DNA of 64,000 nucleotides. Origin: Ideonella_A sp031398385. GTDB taxonomy: Bacteria > Pseudomonadota > Gammaproteobacteria > Burkholderiales > Burkholderiaceae_C. The notes under the pieces were generated by a model, which did not search any database, had not been told where the DNA came from, and saw only the letters and a list, made by a program, of their open reading frames with translations. The DNA is taken from NCBI GenBank assembly GCA_031398385.1, contig JANNNE010000099.1, positions 39,368 through 103,367 of the forward strand, in the 5' to 3' direction. Shown here piece after piece: positions 24,885 through 33,718 of this stretch. Made by a program: the position numbers and the translations under genes. Position 1 is the first letter of the stretch. Each line of letters opens with the position of its first letter.

Positions 24885-25646
24885 ATGTCGGATACTTGGA
24901 GCCTCGCCAGCGCAGCCCGGGGAGTCATCATCGATCCAGAACCATCCGCCGACGGCCTGGCAATCCGGGGCGGACGCGTCGGTGTGTCGCATTGGCGGGC
25001 GCAAACATGGGAACGAATCTGCACCGGCTGGTGGGTCAAGATGACCGCGACGACGCTGGGCATCGGGCTTTTCTTCCTGGCCTATTTCTGGGTCATGCGC
25101 CATCCCCGGTTCGTTCCCAGCGTCGTTCCCGCCATCTGGCTGGACCACGCGATCGGCTTCGAGCCGGCTGCCCTGCCGGTCTATTTCTCGCTGTGGTTGT
25201 ATGTGTCGCTGGCACCTGCGCTGCTGAAGAATCTGACCGAACTGCTGCGCTTCGGTGTTGCCAGTGTCCTGTTGTCGTTGACCGGGCTCGCGGTCTTTCT
25301 GTTCTGGCCAAGCAGGGTGCCGGATTTCGGCGTCGACTGGACCCGGCATCCGTCGATCCAGTTTCTCAAGACCGTCGATGTGGCGGGCAATGCCTGCCCG
25401 TCGATGCATGTCGCCTTCGCCGTATTCGCCGCCATCTGGCTGCACCAGGTGCTGATCGAGATGGCAGCGCCGACGACACTGCGCTGGATCAACGGCATCT
25501 GGTGCCTGGCGATCGTCTGGTCGACGATCGCGACCCGGCAACACGTGGTCTACGACGTGCTGGCCGGCGCGGCGCTGGGCATCGCCTTTGCGTGGCCCCA
25601 GTGGCGATCGGCGCGGATGCGAGGGCGACCGCCGAGCGCCCGATGA
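24885..25646 (+). CDS. PAP2 family phosphatase
   Basis: A 253-aa integral membrane protein with about six helices. The PAP2 signature is present in two parts: NACPSMHVAFAVFAA and STIATRQHVVYDVLAGAALG, with the catalytic histidines in CPSMH and RQHxxxD. An expected role is dephosphorylation of undecaprenyl pyrophosphate or another lipid phosphate. It diverges from the ACP gene with only 55 bases between starts, so the promoters of the pigment operon and this gene share that space. An internal start at 25041 would remove the N-terminal 52 residues. Confidence 0.83.
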   Translation: MSDTWSLASAARGVIIDPEPSADGLAIRGGRVGVSHWRAQTWERICTGWWVKMTATTLGIGLFFLAYFWVMRHPRFVPSVVPAIWLDHAIGFEPAALPVYFSLWLYVSLAPALLKNLTELLRFGVASVLLSLTGLAVFLFWPSRVPDFGVDWTRHPSIQFLKTVDVAGNACPSMHVAFAVFAAIWLHQVLIEMAAPTTLRWINGIWCLAIVWSTIATRQHVVYDVLAGAALGIAFAWPQWRSARMRGRPPSAR

Positions 25647-25795
25647 CCCGCCAGCGGGCCGGTGTTTGGCGTCGCCGGGTATGCTTGCGGGTTGCCTGAA
25701 CCACCCGATGCTGCCCCTGCCGGTCGGGCCCGCCTGACGGGCCAGCCAGCACCTGTTGCTCTCCGCGGCTCCCCGCGCTTGCCGATTTTTTTGCG

Positions 25796-26533
25796 ATGCC
25801 CATTTCCAGTCCGCTACCGCCAGCGACCGCGAGCAGCGTCGGCCGCCTCGCCGCCGCCGGCCTGGCCTGCCGGCGCGGCGATCGGCTGCTGTTCCGTGGG
25901 CTCGATCTGAGCGTTGGCGCCGGCCAGATCGTCTGGGTCCGGGGTGCCAACGGCCGCGGCAAGACCAGCCTGCTGCGCCTGTTGAGCGGCCTGGCGACTC
26001 CGGCCGCTGGTGTCATCTCCTGGAACGGGCAACCGCTGCGCCAAGCCGGCGCCGGATTCCGACAGCAGCTGCTCTACCTGGCACACGCCAACGGGCTGAA
26101 GGATGATCTGACCGCGATCGAGGCGCTGGGTTTTCTGGCCCGGATCCACGGCCTACCCGCCGCATCTGCCGAACTGGCCGCTGCGCTGCAGACGCTCGGC
26201 ATGGCGAGTCGCAGCCACGCACCGATCCGCACCTTGTCGCAGGGCCAGCGGCGGCGCGTCGCGCTGGCGCGCCTGGCGCTCGATCTGGCCCGCCCCGGTG
26301 CGGCGGGCGTGTGGCTGCTCGACGAGCCCTACGACGCGCTCGACAGCGACGGCATCTCGATCGTCGACAGCCTGCTGAGTGCGCAGGCGCGGCGCGGCGG
26401 CAGCGTCGTGCTGACCAGCCACTTGCCGCTGGGTCTGAGCGATCCCGCACCGATCGTGCTCGATCTGCAAGACCTGCAGGATCGGTCGCAGATGTCCCGG
26501 GAATCGCAGACGCCGGAGGCGGTGGCCGCATGA
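25796..26533 (+). CDS. ccmA: cytochrome c biogenesis ABC transporter ATP-binding protein
   Basis: The ATPase of the CcmABCD complex that releases holo-CcmE in System I cytochrome c maturation. The 245-aa product has Walker A GANGRGKTS near residue 50, signature LSQGQRRRVALARL and Walker B VWLLDEPYDALDS. It is first in the ccmABCDEFGHI run; adjacent genes mostly overlap by four bases, so the whole set is one operon. The C-terminal tail (SQTPEAVAA) and the start of ccmB overlap. Confidence 0.95.
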   Translation: MPISSPLPPATASSVGRLAAAGLACRRGDRLLFRGLDLSVGAGQIVWVRGANGRGKTSLLRLLSGLATPAAGVISWNGQPLRQAGAGFRQQLLYLAHANGLKDDLTAIEALGFLARIHGLPAASAELAAALQTLGMASRSHAPIRTLSQGQRRRVALARLALDLARPGAAGVWLLDEPYDALDSDGISIVDSLLSAQARRGGSVVLTSHLPLGLSDPAPIVLDLQDLQDRSQMSRESQTPEAVAA

Positions 26534-27276
26534 ACCGCAGCGTCGCGAGTGCACCGGTCGCCGTGGCCGAATCATCGGCCGTCCTCGATACGCCGTCGGC
26601 GCACGCCGCACCAAACCTGTTCGGCGCCCTGCTGGTCCGCGACCTGCGGCTGGCCGCTCGTCGACGCGTCGACGTCTTGCTCCCGCTGGCCTTCTTCACG
26701 GTCGCGATCAGCCTGTTTCCGCTCGGTGTGGGCCCGGAGACCCAGACCCTGCGGCAGATCGCACCCGGCGTGGTCTGGGTCTGCGCATTGCTGGCGTCGA
26801 TGCTGTCGGTCAACCAGCTCTACGCGGGCGATTTCGCCGACGGCTCGCTGGAGCAGATGTTGCTGAGCAGCGACTCCGCGCTGTCGATCTGCGCCGCCAA
26901 GGCACTGGCGCACTGGCTGCTGACCGGGCTGCCGCTGGTGCTGGGCGCGCCCCTGTTCGGCCTGCTGTTCGACATGCCGGCCGCGTCGATCACCGCACTG
27001 GTGATCGGGCTGCTGCTCGGCACGCCGTTGTTGAGCCTGCTCGGCGGCCTCGGCGCGGCGTTGACGCTTGGTCTGCGCAGCAGTGGCGTGCTGCTGATCC
27101 TGCTGATCGTTCCGCTGTGCATACCGGCGTTGATCTTCGGCACCGGCGCGGTATCGGCGATCGAATCCGGGCTGGATCCACAGGCCCATTACTCGCTGCT
27201 GGGCGCCCTGCTGATCTTCACCGCCCTGCTCGCCCCGTGGGCAACCGCGGCGGCACTGCGGATCGCCACCGAATGA
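26530..27276 (+). CDS. ccmB: heme exporter protein CcmB
   Basis: Membrane subunit of CcmABCD, 248 aa with six predicted helices. The N-terminal 35 residues are a soluble, non-conserved extension; the family sequence starts with LFGALLVRDLRLAARR and includes VVWVCALLASMLSVNQLYA and DGSLEQMLLS. Translation is coupled to ccmA and ccmC by ATGA overlaps. Confidence 0.94.
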   Translation: MNRSVASAPVAVAESSAVLDTPSAHAAPNLFGALLVRDLRLAARRRVDVLLPLAFFTVAISLFPLGVGPETQTLRQIAPGVVWVCALLASMLSVNQLYAGDFADGSLEQMLLSSDSALSICAAKALAHWLLTGLPLVLGAPLFGLLFDMPAASITALVIGLLLGTPLLSLLGGLGAALTLGLRSSGVLLILLIVPLCIPALIFGTGAVSAIESGLDPQAHYSLLGALLIFTALLAPWATAAALRIATE

Positions 27277-28061
27277 GCCCGCTCGCCTCCTCCGCCAAGC
27301 CCGCGACCCGACCGATGACCCCGCGCACCCGCCTGTTCACCTTCGCTGCACCCGCCCGTTTCTATTCACTGGCGGGTGCGCTGACGCCGTGGCTCTGGGC
27401 CATGGTGGCCGGGCTCAGTCTGGTCGGGCTGTATATCGGATTCTTCATTGCACCGACCGACGCGACCCAGGGCGACTCGTACCGCATCATCTTCATCCAC
27501 GTGCCCGCCGCCTGGATGTCGATGGTGTTGTATCTGGTGCTGGCGTTCTGGGCCGCCATCGGCTGGGCCTTCAACGCCCGGCTGGCGTCGATGGTGGCGC
27601 GCGCGATCGCGCCGACCGGCGCAATGTTCACCTTCGTCGCGCTGTGGACCGGCGCGGTGTGGGGCAAGCCGACCTGGGGCACCTGGTGGGTCTGGGATGC
27701 CCGGCTGACGTCCGAGCTGATCCTGCTGTTCCTCTACCTGGGCTTCATGGCGCTGGTCAATGCCATTGACGACCGTCGGCGCGCCGACCAAGCCGGTGCA
27801 CTGCTCGCGATCATCGGCAGCATCAACGTGCCGATCATCTATTTCTCGGTCAAGTGGTGGAACACGCTGCACCAGGGCGCCACCATCAGCGCAACCGCCG
27901 CACCGAAGATGGCCAGCACGATGCTGACCGCGATGCTGCTGATGACGCTGGCGTTTTGGGCCTATGCGTTTGCAGTGACATTCAGCCGCACGCGGGCGCT
28001 GATTCTCGAGCGCGAGCAGGATGCGCAATGGGTCCGCGAACTCGCCCGGAGGCCGGCATGA
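27273..28061 (+). CDS. ccmC: heme ABC transporter permease CcmC
   Basis: Delivers heme to CcmE. The 262-aa product has six helices and the tryptophan-rich heme-handling motif WGKPTWGTWWVWDARLTSELI; conserved histidines lie in the periplasmic loops (FIHVPAAWMSM and WWNTLHQGA). The first ATG is used; an in-frame ATG 14 residues in is possible. Both ends are coupled to neighbours. Confidence 0.95.
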   Translation: MSPLASSAKPATRPMTPRTRLFTFAAPARFYSLAGALTPWLWAMVAGLSLVGLYIGFFIAPTDATQGDSYRIIFIHVPAAWMSMVLYLVLAFWAAIGWAFNARLASMVARAIAPTGAMFTFVALWTGAVWGKPTWGTWWVWDARLTSELILLFLYLGFMALVNAIDDRRRADQAGALLAIIGSINVPIIYFSVKWWNTLHQGATISATAAPKMASTMLTAMLLMTLAFWAYAFAVTFSRTRALILEREQDAQWVRELARRPA

Positions 28062-28225
28062 ACTGGGGCAGCGCGTCTGAATTTTTCGCAATGGGCGGTT
28101 ATGGTCTGTATGTGTGGAGCGCCTACGCCGTGACGGCGGTGCTGATGGTGGTCGAGCCGCTGCTGGCCGCCCGTCGGCACCGGCAAGCGCGGCGCCAGCT
28201 GGCCCGCAAACCTGATGAGGATTGA
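28058..28225 (+). CDS. ccmD: heme exporter protein CcmD
   Basis: A 55-aa small membrane protein, MNWGSASEFFAMGGYGLYVWSAY in the N-part with one transmembrane helix and an Arg-rich cytoplasmic tail, as in CcmD. It helps release holo-CcmE from CcmABC. The start overlaps the ccmC stop; three bases separate it from ccmE. Confidence 0.9.
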   Translation: MNWGSASEFFAMGGYGLYVWSAYAVTAVLMVVEPLLAARRHRQARRQLARKPDED

Positions 28226-28228
28226 TCG

Positions 28229-28690
28229 ATGAAACCCCGCTACAAGAGGCTGTCGCTGGCTGCCGGCGTCGTGCTCGCCGTCGGTGCCATCGCGGCGCTG
28301 GTGCTCAATGCCTTCCAGAGCAACCTGGTGTTCTTCTATTCGCCGACCCAGATCGCCGCCGCGGAGGCGCCGAAGAATCGCACCTTCCGGCTCGGCGGCA
28401 TGGTCGAGGAAGGGACGGTCAAGCGCGAAGGACTCGAGGTCAGCTTCGTCGTCACCGACACCGCGAAGACGATTCCGGTGCGTTACCAGGGCATCCTGCC
28501 GGACCTGTTCAAGGAGGGCAAAGGCGTGGTCGCGCAGGGTCAGTTGCGTGACGGCGTATTCGTTGCGAGCGAGGTGCTGGCCAAACACGACGAGAACTAC
28601 ATGCCGCCTGAAGCCGCAGAAGCCTTGAAGAAGGCCCAGCAGGGAAAATCACGACTCGGCGATTCGGTCGTGCAGGGGGATCCGAAATGA
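28229..28690 (+). CDS. ccmE: cytochrome c-type biogenesis heme chaperone
   Basis: Periplasmic heme chaperone of 153 aa with an N-terminal membrane anchor (LAAGVVLAVGAIAALVLNAF), an OB-fold domain (FRLGGMVEEGTVKREG) and the covalent heme-binding histidine H120 in LAKHDENYMPPE, with Tyr124. Heme goes from here to CcmF/CcmH for attachment to apocytochromes. Its stop overlaps the ccmF start. Confidence 0.95.
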   Translation: MKPRYKRLSLAAGVVLAVGAIAALVLNAFQSNLVFFYSPTQIAAAEAPKNRTFRLGGMVEEGTVKREGLEVSFVVTDTAKTIPVRYQGILPDLFKEGKGVVAQGQLRDGVFVASEVLAKHDENYMPPEAAEALKKAQQGKSRLGDSVVQGDPK

Positions 28691-30672
28691 TTCCCGAACT
28701 CGGTCATTTCGCGCTCTGGCTGGCGCTCGGCGCGAGCCTGGTGCAAGGCATCCTGCCGCTGATCGGCGCACAGCGCGGGCGCAGCGACCTGATGGCCTTG
28801 GCGCGCCCCAGCGCACGGGCGCTGTTCGCATTGATCGCCTTCGCCTTCGGCTGCCTGGTGATCTCGTTTGCCGGCAACGACTTCTCGGTGCTCAACGTCG
28901 CGTCGAACTCCAACTCGGCGCTGCCGCTGCATTTCCGCATCGCTGCCAGCTGGGGCAGCCATGAAGGCTCGATGCTGCTGTGGCTGCTGATGCAATCGGG
29001 CTGGGCTTTTGCAGTGGCGCAGTTCAGCCGCCACCTGCCGCACGCGGTGCTGGCGCGCATCCTGGCCGTGATGGGCTTGCTGACGGCCGGCTTCCTGCTG
29101 TTCGTGCTGATGACCTCGAACCCCTTCGACCGCCTGTTGCCCGTGCCGGTCGATGGCCGCGACCTCAATCCGCTGCTGCAGGATCCGGGGATGATCTTCC
29201 ATCCGCCGATGCTCTACATGGGTTATGTCGGCTTCTCGGTCGCGTTTGCATTCGCGGTTGCGGCGCTGATCGGCGGTAACCTCGACGCGCAATGGGCCCG
29301 CTGGACCCGGCCCTGGACCACGGTGGCCTGGTCGTTCCTGACGGTCGGGATCGCGCTCGGCAGCTGGTGGGCCTATTACGAACTCGGCTGGGGCGGCTGG
29401 TGGTTCTGGGATCCGGTCGAGAATGCCTCGTTCATGCCGTGGCTGGTCGGCACCGCGCTGATCCATTCGCTGGCGGTCACCGAAAAGCGCGGCAGCTTCA
29501 AGTCGTGGACCGTGCTGCTGGCGATCATGGCGTTTTCACTGTCGCTGCTCGGCACCTTTCTGGTCCGCTCGGGCGTGTTGTCATCGGTGCATTCGTTTGC
29601 CAGTGATCCGGCGCGCGGGCTGTTCATCCTGATCTTCCTGGCCATCACGGTCGGCGCCTCGCTGGCCCTGTATGCCTGGCGTGCACCGAGCGTCGGCCTG
29701 GGAGCACGCTTCGCGTTGATCTCGCGCGAGTCGCTGCTGCTTGCCAACAACGTGCTGCTGGTGGTCGCGATGGCCGCGGTGCTGCTCGGCACCTTGTATC
29801 CCTTGATCCTCGATGCGCTGGGGCTCGGCAAGATCTCGGTCGGCCCGCCGTATTTCGATACCGTCTTCGTTCCGTTGATGGCGCCGCTGGTCTTCCTGAT
29901 GGGTATCGGCCCGCTGACCCGCTGGAAAAACGCCGAGCTGCCCGAGCTGGGCCATCGGCTGCGCTGGGCGGCCGTCGTCGCGGTGCTGGCGGCTATCGGC
30001 GCCGCCTGGGCCAGCGGCACCTTCAGTGCGATGTCGGCATTCGGCCTGCTGATGGCGTTCTGGATCGTCGCATCGTTGGCAGTCGATGTCTGGGATCGGA
30101 TCCGCCCGGCCGGCGGCGTGCGTTCGAATCCGCTGTACCGCATACGGCAGATTCCGCGTGCGATGGTCGGCATGATGCTGGCCCACCTCGGCGTGGCGCT
30201 GTTCGTGATCGGCGTCACGATGGTTCGCACGCACGAGGTCGAGCGTGACGTGAAGATGAATGTCGGCGACAGCACGACCGTGGAAGGCCTGGTCTTCACC
30301 TTCCGCGGGGTCACCGACGGAACCGGCCCCAACTACCAGGCGAAACGCGGCCATCTCGAAGTGAGCCAGAACGATCGCAAGCTGTCCGACCTTTACCCGG
30401 AGAAACGCATCTACACCGTGCAGCGTATGCCGATGACCGAAGCCGCAATCGAGACCCACCTGACGCGCGACCTCTATGTCTCGCTCGGTGAGCCGGTGGG
30501 CGGTGGCGCCTGGATCGTCCGGGTCTACGTCAAGCCGTTCATCGCCTGGGTCTGGGGTGGTTGCCTGTTGATGGCCCTCGGCGGCGTGCTCGCGATCACC
30601 GATCGGCGCTACCGCGTGCGCTCGCGGGCCGGCGCAACCGATGCCTTGTCGGCCGGCAGCGCGCGTGCGTGA
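28687..30672 (+). CDS. ccmF: heme lyase CcmF
   Basis: A 661-aa multi-helix membrane protein that attaches heme to CXXCH motifs. The WWD domain is WGGWWFWDPVENASFMPWLVG near residue 237; periplasmic histidines occur in ASWGSHEGSMLLW and VLSSVHSFASD. Length and motifs match the standard family. Its stop overlaps the ccmG start (TGATG). Confidence 0.96.
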   Translation: MIPELGHFALWLALGASLVQGILPLIGAQRGRSDLMALARPSARALFALIAFAFGCLVISFAGNDFSVLNVASNSNSALPLHFRIAASWGSHEGSMLLWLLMQSGWAFAVAQFSRHLPHAVLARILAVMGLLTAGFLLFVLMTSNPFDRLLPVPVDGRDLNPLLQDPGMIFHPPMLYMGYVGFSVAFAFAVAALIGGNLDAQWARWTRPWTTVAWSFLTVGIALGSWWAYYELGWGGWWFWDPVENASFMPWLVGTALIHSLAVTEKRGSFKSWTVLLAIMAFSLSLLGTFLVRSGVLSSVHSFASDPARGLFILIFLAITVGASLALYAWRAPSVGLGARFALISRESLLLANNVLLVVAMAAVLLGTLYPLILDALGLGKISVGPPYFDTVFVPLMAPLVFLMGIGPLTRWKNAELPELGHRLRWAAVVAVLAAIGAAWASGTFSAMSAFGLLMAFWIVASLAVDVWDRIRPAGGVRSNPLYRIRQIPRAMVGMMLAHLGVALFVIGVTMVRTHEVERDVKMNVGDSTTVEGLVFTFRGVTDGTGPNYQAKRGHLEVSQNDRKLSDLYPEKRIYTVQRMPMTEAAIETHLTRDLYVSLGEPVGGGAWIVRVYVKPFIAWVWGGCLLMALGGVLAITDRRYRVRSRAGATDALSAGSARA

Positions 30673-31214
30673 TGAGAAAGAGCCTTCGATTTCTGCTGCC
30701 ACTCGGTGTCTTCGCGCTGCTGCTGGCCTTTCTGCTGGTCGGCCTGCGCCTGAACCCGCGCGAGGTGCCGTCACCGCTGATCGGCAAACCGGCTCCGGCC
30801 TTTTCGCTGCCGACCCTCAACAAGCCCGAACAACGAATCGCCCGCGACGACCTGCTCGGCAAGGTCTGGGTGCTGAATGTGTTCGCGTCGTGGTGCGGCC
30901 CGTGTCGGGTCGAACACCCGCTTGTCGCCGAACTGGCGCGACGCAATCTGGCGCCGGTGTACGGCCTCAACTACAAGGACAAGACGGCCGACGCAACCCG
31001 CTGGCTCAGTGACCTTGGCGATCCGTTCGCCGCGGTTCTGGTCGATGCCGACGGACGCACCGGGATCAACTTCGGTGTCTACGGAGTGCCGGAAACCTTT
31101 GTCATCGACCAGAAGGGGATCGTGCAGTTCAAGCACATCGGCCCATTGACACCGGACGCGGTCAGCGAGCGGATCCTCCCCTTGCTCGCCAAATTGCAGG
31201 CGGGCCGATCATGA
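30672..31214 (+). CDS. ccmG: thiol:disulfide interchange protein (CcmG/DsbE)
   Basis: A 180-aa membrane-anchored thioredoxin-like protein that keeps apocytochrome c cysteines reduced. One N-terminal helix, then the active site WCGPC (C75, C78) in VFASWCGPCRVEHP and the cis-proline loop YGVPETFVID. It lies between ccmF and ccmH with overlaps on each side. Confidence 0.95.
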   Translation: MRKSLRFLLPLGVFALLLAFLLVGLRLNPREVPSPLIGKPAPAFSLPTLNKPEQRIARDDLLGKVWVLNVFASWCGPCRVEHPLVAELARRNLAPVYGLNYKDKTADATRWLSDLGDPFAAVLVDADGRTGINFGVYGVPETFVIDQKGIVQFKHIGPLTPDAVSERILPLLAKLQAGRS

Positions 31215-31732
31215 CGCTGCCGGGCATCGTCCTTGCATCGGTACTCGCCGCTGCGCTGTCGTTCAACTGTGCTGTCTCGGCCAAGGAAGCAGCGCCGGCG
31301 GCGGCCGATCCGGTGCTCGAAGCCAAGATGGTCGATATCGCATCCGAGCTGCGCTGCCTGGTCTGCCAGAACGAGACGATCGCTGCCTCGAATGCCGATC
31401 TGGCGGTCGACCTGCGCCGCCAGGTGCGCGAAATGCTCGAGCGCGGCGACAGCCGTCAGCAGATCCTCGACTACATGACCGCGCGTTATGGCGACTTCGT
31501 GTTGTACCGCCCGCCGCTGAAACCCAGCACCGCGGTGTTGTGGTTTGCTCCAGGCTTGCTGCTGGTCGGCGGGATGATCCTGCTGGTGGTCGTGCTGCGC
31601 CGGCGCAGCCGACTCGGCGATGAACAATTCGAAGCCGAGGTCGACCCCTACATCGACGCACCGGGCGATCCCAATGCCGCACCGCCGGTCGAACCCACGC
31701 GACCGGCCGGCCAATTTCCGACTTCCCGATGA
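31211..31732 (+). CDS. ccmH: cytochrome c-type biogenesis protein CcmH
   Basis: A 173-aa periplasmic protein with a signal peptide, the redox motif LRCLVCQN (C49, C52) and one C-terminal transmembrane helix (TAVLWFAPGLLLVGGMILLVVV). It works with CcmG and CcmF in thioether formation. The extended Pro-rich tail after the helix is longer than in the shortest homologues. Confidence 0.93.
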   Translation: MTLPGIVLASVLAAALSFNCAVSAKEAAPAAADPVLEAKMVDIASELRCLVCQNETIAASNADLAVDLRRQVREMLERGDSRQQILDYMTARYGDFVLYRPPLKPSTAVLWFAPGLLLVGGMILLVVVLRRRSRLGDEQFEAEVDPYIDAPGDPNAAPPVEPTRPAGQFPTSR

Positions 31733-32964
31733 CCCACACGATCGACGAACTGCGGCACAAGCTGCAGGCCCTGCAAGATCTGCACGACCGCGGCGACCTC
31801 GGCGCGCAGGCCCTGGCCGAGGCGCGAGCGCCGCTGGAGCGTGAGCTGGTCGCCATCGTCGTCGCCAGCCCGGCCTCGGCGGTCACACCAGCGCAGTCGC
31901 CCGACGCCCAGACGCTGAACCTCGGTCCGCGTCCCGGGCCATCGGGAATCATGAAAGCCTCGGTGCTGGGCGGCATTGTCCTGCTCGCGGTGATCGGTTA
32001 TGCATGGACCGGCTCACCGTACCTGGCCTTGAACACACCAGAAACCAGCCTGGCAGCGGCCGGCCCGGCAGCACCGACCGACCCGGCCGGCGCGCCCACC
32101 GAAGCGCAGGTTCGCGAGATGGTCGACCGCCTCGCCGAACGGCTGAAACAGCAGCCCGACGATCTGGTCGGGCAGACCATGCTGGCACGCGCCTACGCGG
32201 TGATGGGACGAACCGACGAATCGATCGCCGCCTTCCGAAAGGCGCTTTCGCTGGCCGGCAACGACGCCAGCCTGATGGCCGATCTGGCCGACGCCCTGGC
32301 GGCCAAGAACAACGGCAATCTGACCGGCGAGCCGAGCCGGCTGGTGCAGCGCGCGCTCGAGATCGAACCCGGCAACCTGAAGGCGCTGGCCTTGTCGGGC
32401 AGCGCGGCCTTCGATCGCCGGGACTATGCATTGGCGGTGCGCCAATGGCAGCAGGTCGAACGTGTGCTGCCGCGCGACAGTGGTTTTCTGCAGCAGGTGC
32501 AGTCGAGCATCGCACAGGCGCGCCAGCTCAGTGGTCTGCCGGCTGTGGCCGACGGCAACCCGGCCGCCACCGAGACTGCGAAGGCCCCCGCCCCGCAGGC
32601 GCCAAACGGCGCGATCAGCGGCACGGTCACGCTGGCATCTGCGCTGCAATCCAAGGTAGCCGCCGACGACACCGTCTTCATCGTCGCTCGCGCCGCCAGC
32701 GGGCCGCGCATGCCGCTGGCGGTACTGCGCAAACAGGTCAAGGACCTGCCGATATCGTTCACGCTCGACGACAGCATGGCGATGGCGCCGACCGCGAAGA
32801 TTTCCGATCACGCCGAGGTGATCGTGATCGCTCGCATCAGCAAGAGCGGCAATGCCATGCCGCAAGCGGGCGACATCAGCGGCGAGTCGGCGCCGGTCAA
32901 GCCGGGTGCACATGCCATTGCCGTGCAATTGGGCGAGGTGGTGAGCGCGGCCCCGGCACGCTGA
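31729..32964 (+). CDS. ccmI: c-type cytochrome biogenesis protein CcmI (TPR)
   Basis: A 411-aa protein corresponding to CcmI/CycH, the apocytochrome-binding chaperone. The N-terminal cytoplasmic segment, a helix (ASVLGGIVLLAVIGYAW), TPR repeats (LKQQPDDLVGQTMLARAYAVMGRTDESIAAFRKAL cut by loops) and a C-terminal beta domain (GAISGTVTLASALQSKV) are visible. Here it is fused in the order of typical CcmH-CcmI pairs and ends the ccm operon. A hairpin follows at 33002. Confidence 0.9.
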   Translation: MTHTIDELRHKLQALQDLHDRGDLGAQALAEARAPLERELVAIVVASPASAVTPAQSPDAQTLNLGPRPGPSGIMKASVLGGIVLLAVIGYAWTGSPYLALNTPETSLAAAGPAAPTDPAGAPTEAQVREMVDRLAERLKQQPDDLVGQTMLARAYAVMGRTDESIAAFRKALSLAGNDASLMADLADALAAKNNGNLTGEPSRLVQRALEIEPGNLKALALSGSAAFDRRDYALAVRQWQQVERVLPRDSGFLQQVQSSIAQARQLSGLPAVADGNPAATETAKAPAPQAPNGAISGTVTLASALQSKVAADDTVFIVARAASGPRMPLAVLRKQVKDLPISFTLDDSMAMAPTAKISDHAEVIVIARISKSGNAMPQAGDISGESAPVKPGAHAIAVQLGEVVSAAPAR

Positions 32965-33001
32965 GACAAACCGACGTCACCGGCACGATGCCTATTGCGG
33001 C

Positions 33002-33027
33002 CGGCCGAGCGGGGGCCGAGTCGGCCG
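33002..33027. terminator. hairpin between convergent genes
   Basis: A perfect 7-bp stem CGGCCGA/TCGGCCG (33002-33008 with 33021-33027) around a 12-base loop, lying between the ccmI stop and the stop of the minus-strand gene. No T-tract follows on either strand, so its terminator role is probable but weak. Confidence 0.35.
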
Positions 33028-33030
33028 ACT

Positions 33031-33696
33031 TCAGGGGCACTTGCCCGAAACCGCGCGGGCGACGATCGAGAAGGCCGACAACAATGACGCCTGGTCATCG
33101 GCAGCGAGGCAATCGGCTCGTCCTGCCGATCCGACCGCACGCGTCCAGCGCGACTGAGCTGAGCGGCTGGAGTCGTCGATGCCCCGGCCCGATGCCTCGG
33201 CCATCGACATCACGCGGCCTCGGCTGACCGACGCGGCCGATCGCAGCACCTCGGCATCGAGCTGCAAGCGCCGGGGCGGGGTTTGTCCGTTCGCAGCGGA
33301 CGCCGCCGGCTCGGCAAGCGCTGCCCGTTCCGGCAGCGCCGGGGCCGGTTCAGGCAGCGGAACGAGCCGGATCGTCGGTGGCGTGACCGATTGCGGCTGC
33401 ACGCGGTTCGACGGAATGGGCGCCGCTTGCACCGGCTTTCGCGGCCGGCGTCGCTCGGCCGAAACCGGGGTATCGGCTGCGATTGGCGGTGCCGGTTCGA
33501 TCCGAAGCGGCGGCAACAAGACGACGATCGGCGGCAGCTCCGCGGGTTCTCGCAGCGCGGTCGCCGGAGCCGGGGTCCGATCCAGGCCAAAGACCAGCAG
33601 CCCGGTCGCTGCAACCGCGGCGACCGCGCCCAGCATCCGCAGGTGCAATGGCGGGCCGGCCAGGCGCGGCTGTCGGAGCACTGACCTGTCCTGCAT
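33031..33696 (-). CDS. hypothetical membrane-anchored Pro-rich protein
   Basis: A 221-aa protein of unknown function. After a short cytoplasmic start (MQDRSVLRQPRLAGP) there is one transmembrane helix (MLGAVAAVAATGLLVFGL), then a long Pro/Ala-rich linker resembling a periplasm-spanning TonB-like region, and a more polar C-terminal domain with two cysteines. No conserved domain is recognised. It is convergent with ccmI and 22 bases upstream of the TRAP permease stop, on the same strand as the TRAP genes. Confidence 0.6.
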   Translation of the reverse strand: MQDRSVLRQPRLAGPPLHLRMLGAVAAVAATGLLVFGLDRTPAPATALREPAELPPIVVLLPPLRIEPAPPIAADTPVSAERRRPRKPVQAAPIPSNRVQPQSVTPPTIRLVPLPEPAPALPERAALAEPAASAANGQTPPRRLQLDAEVLRSAASVSRGRVMSMAEASGRGIDDSSRSAQSRWTRAVGSAGRADCLAADDQASLLSAFSIVARAVSGKCP

Positions 33697-33718
33697 CCGG
33701 ATCCGGAACCCGCTGCGA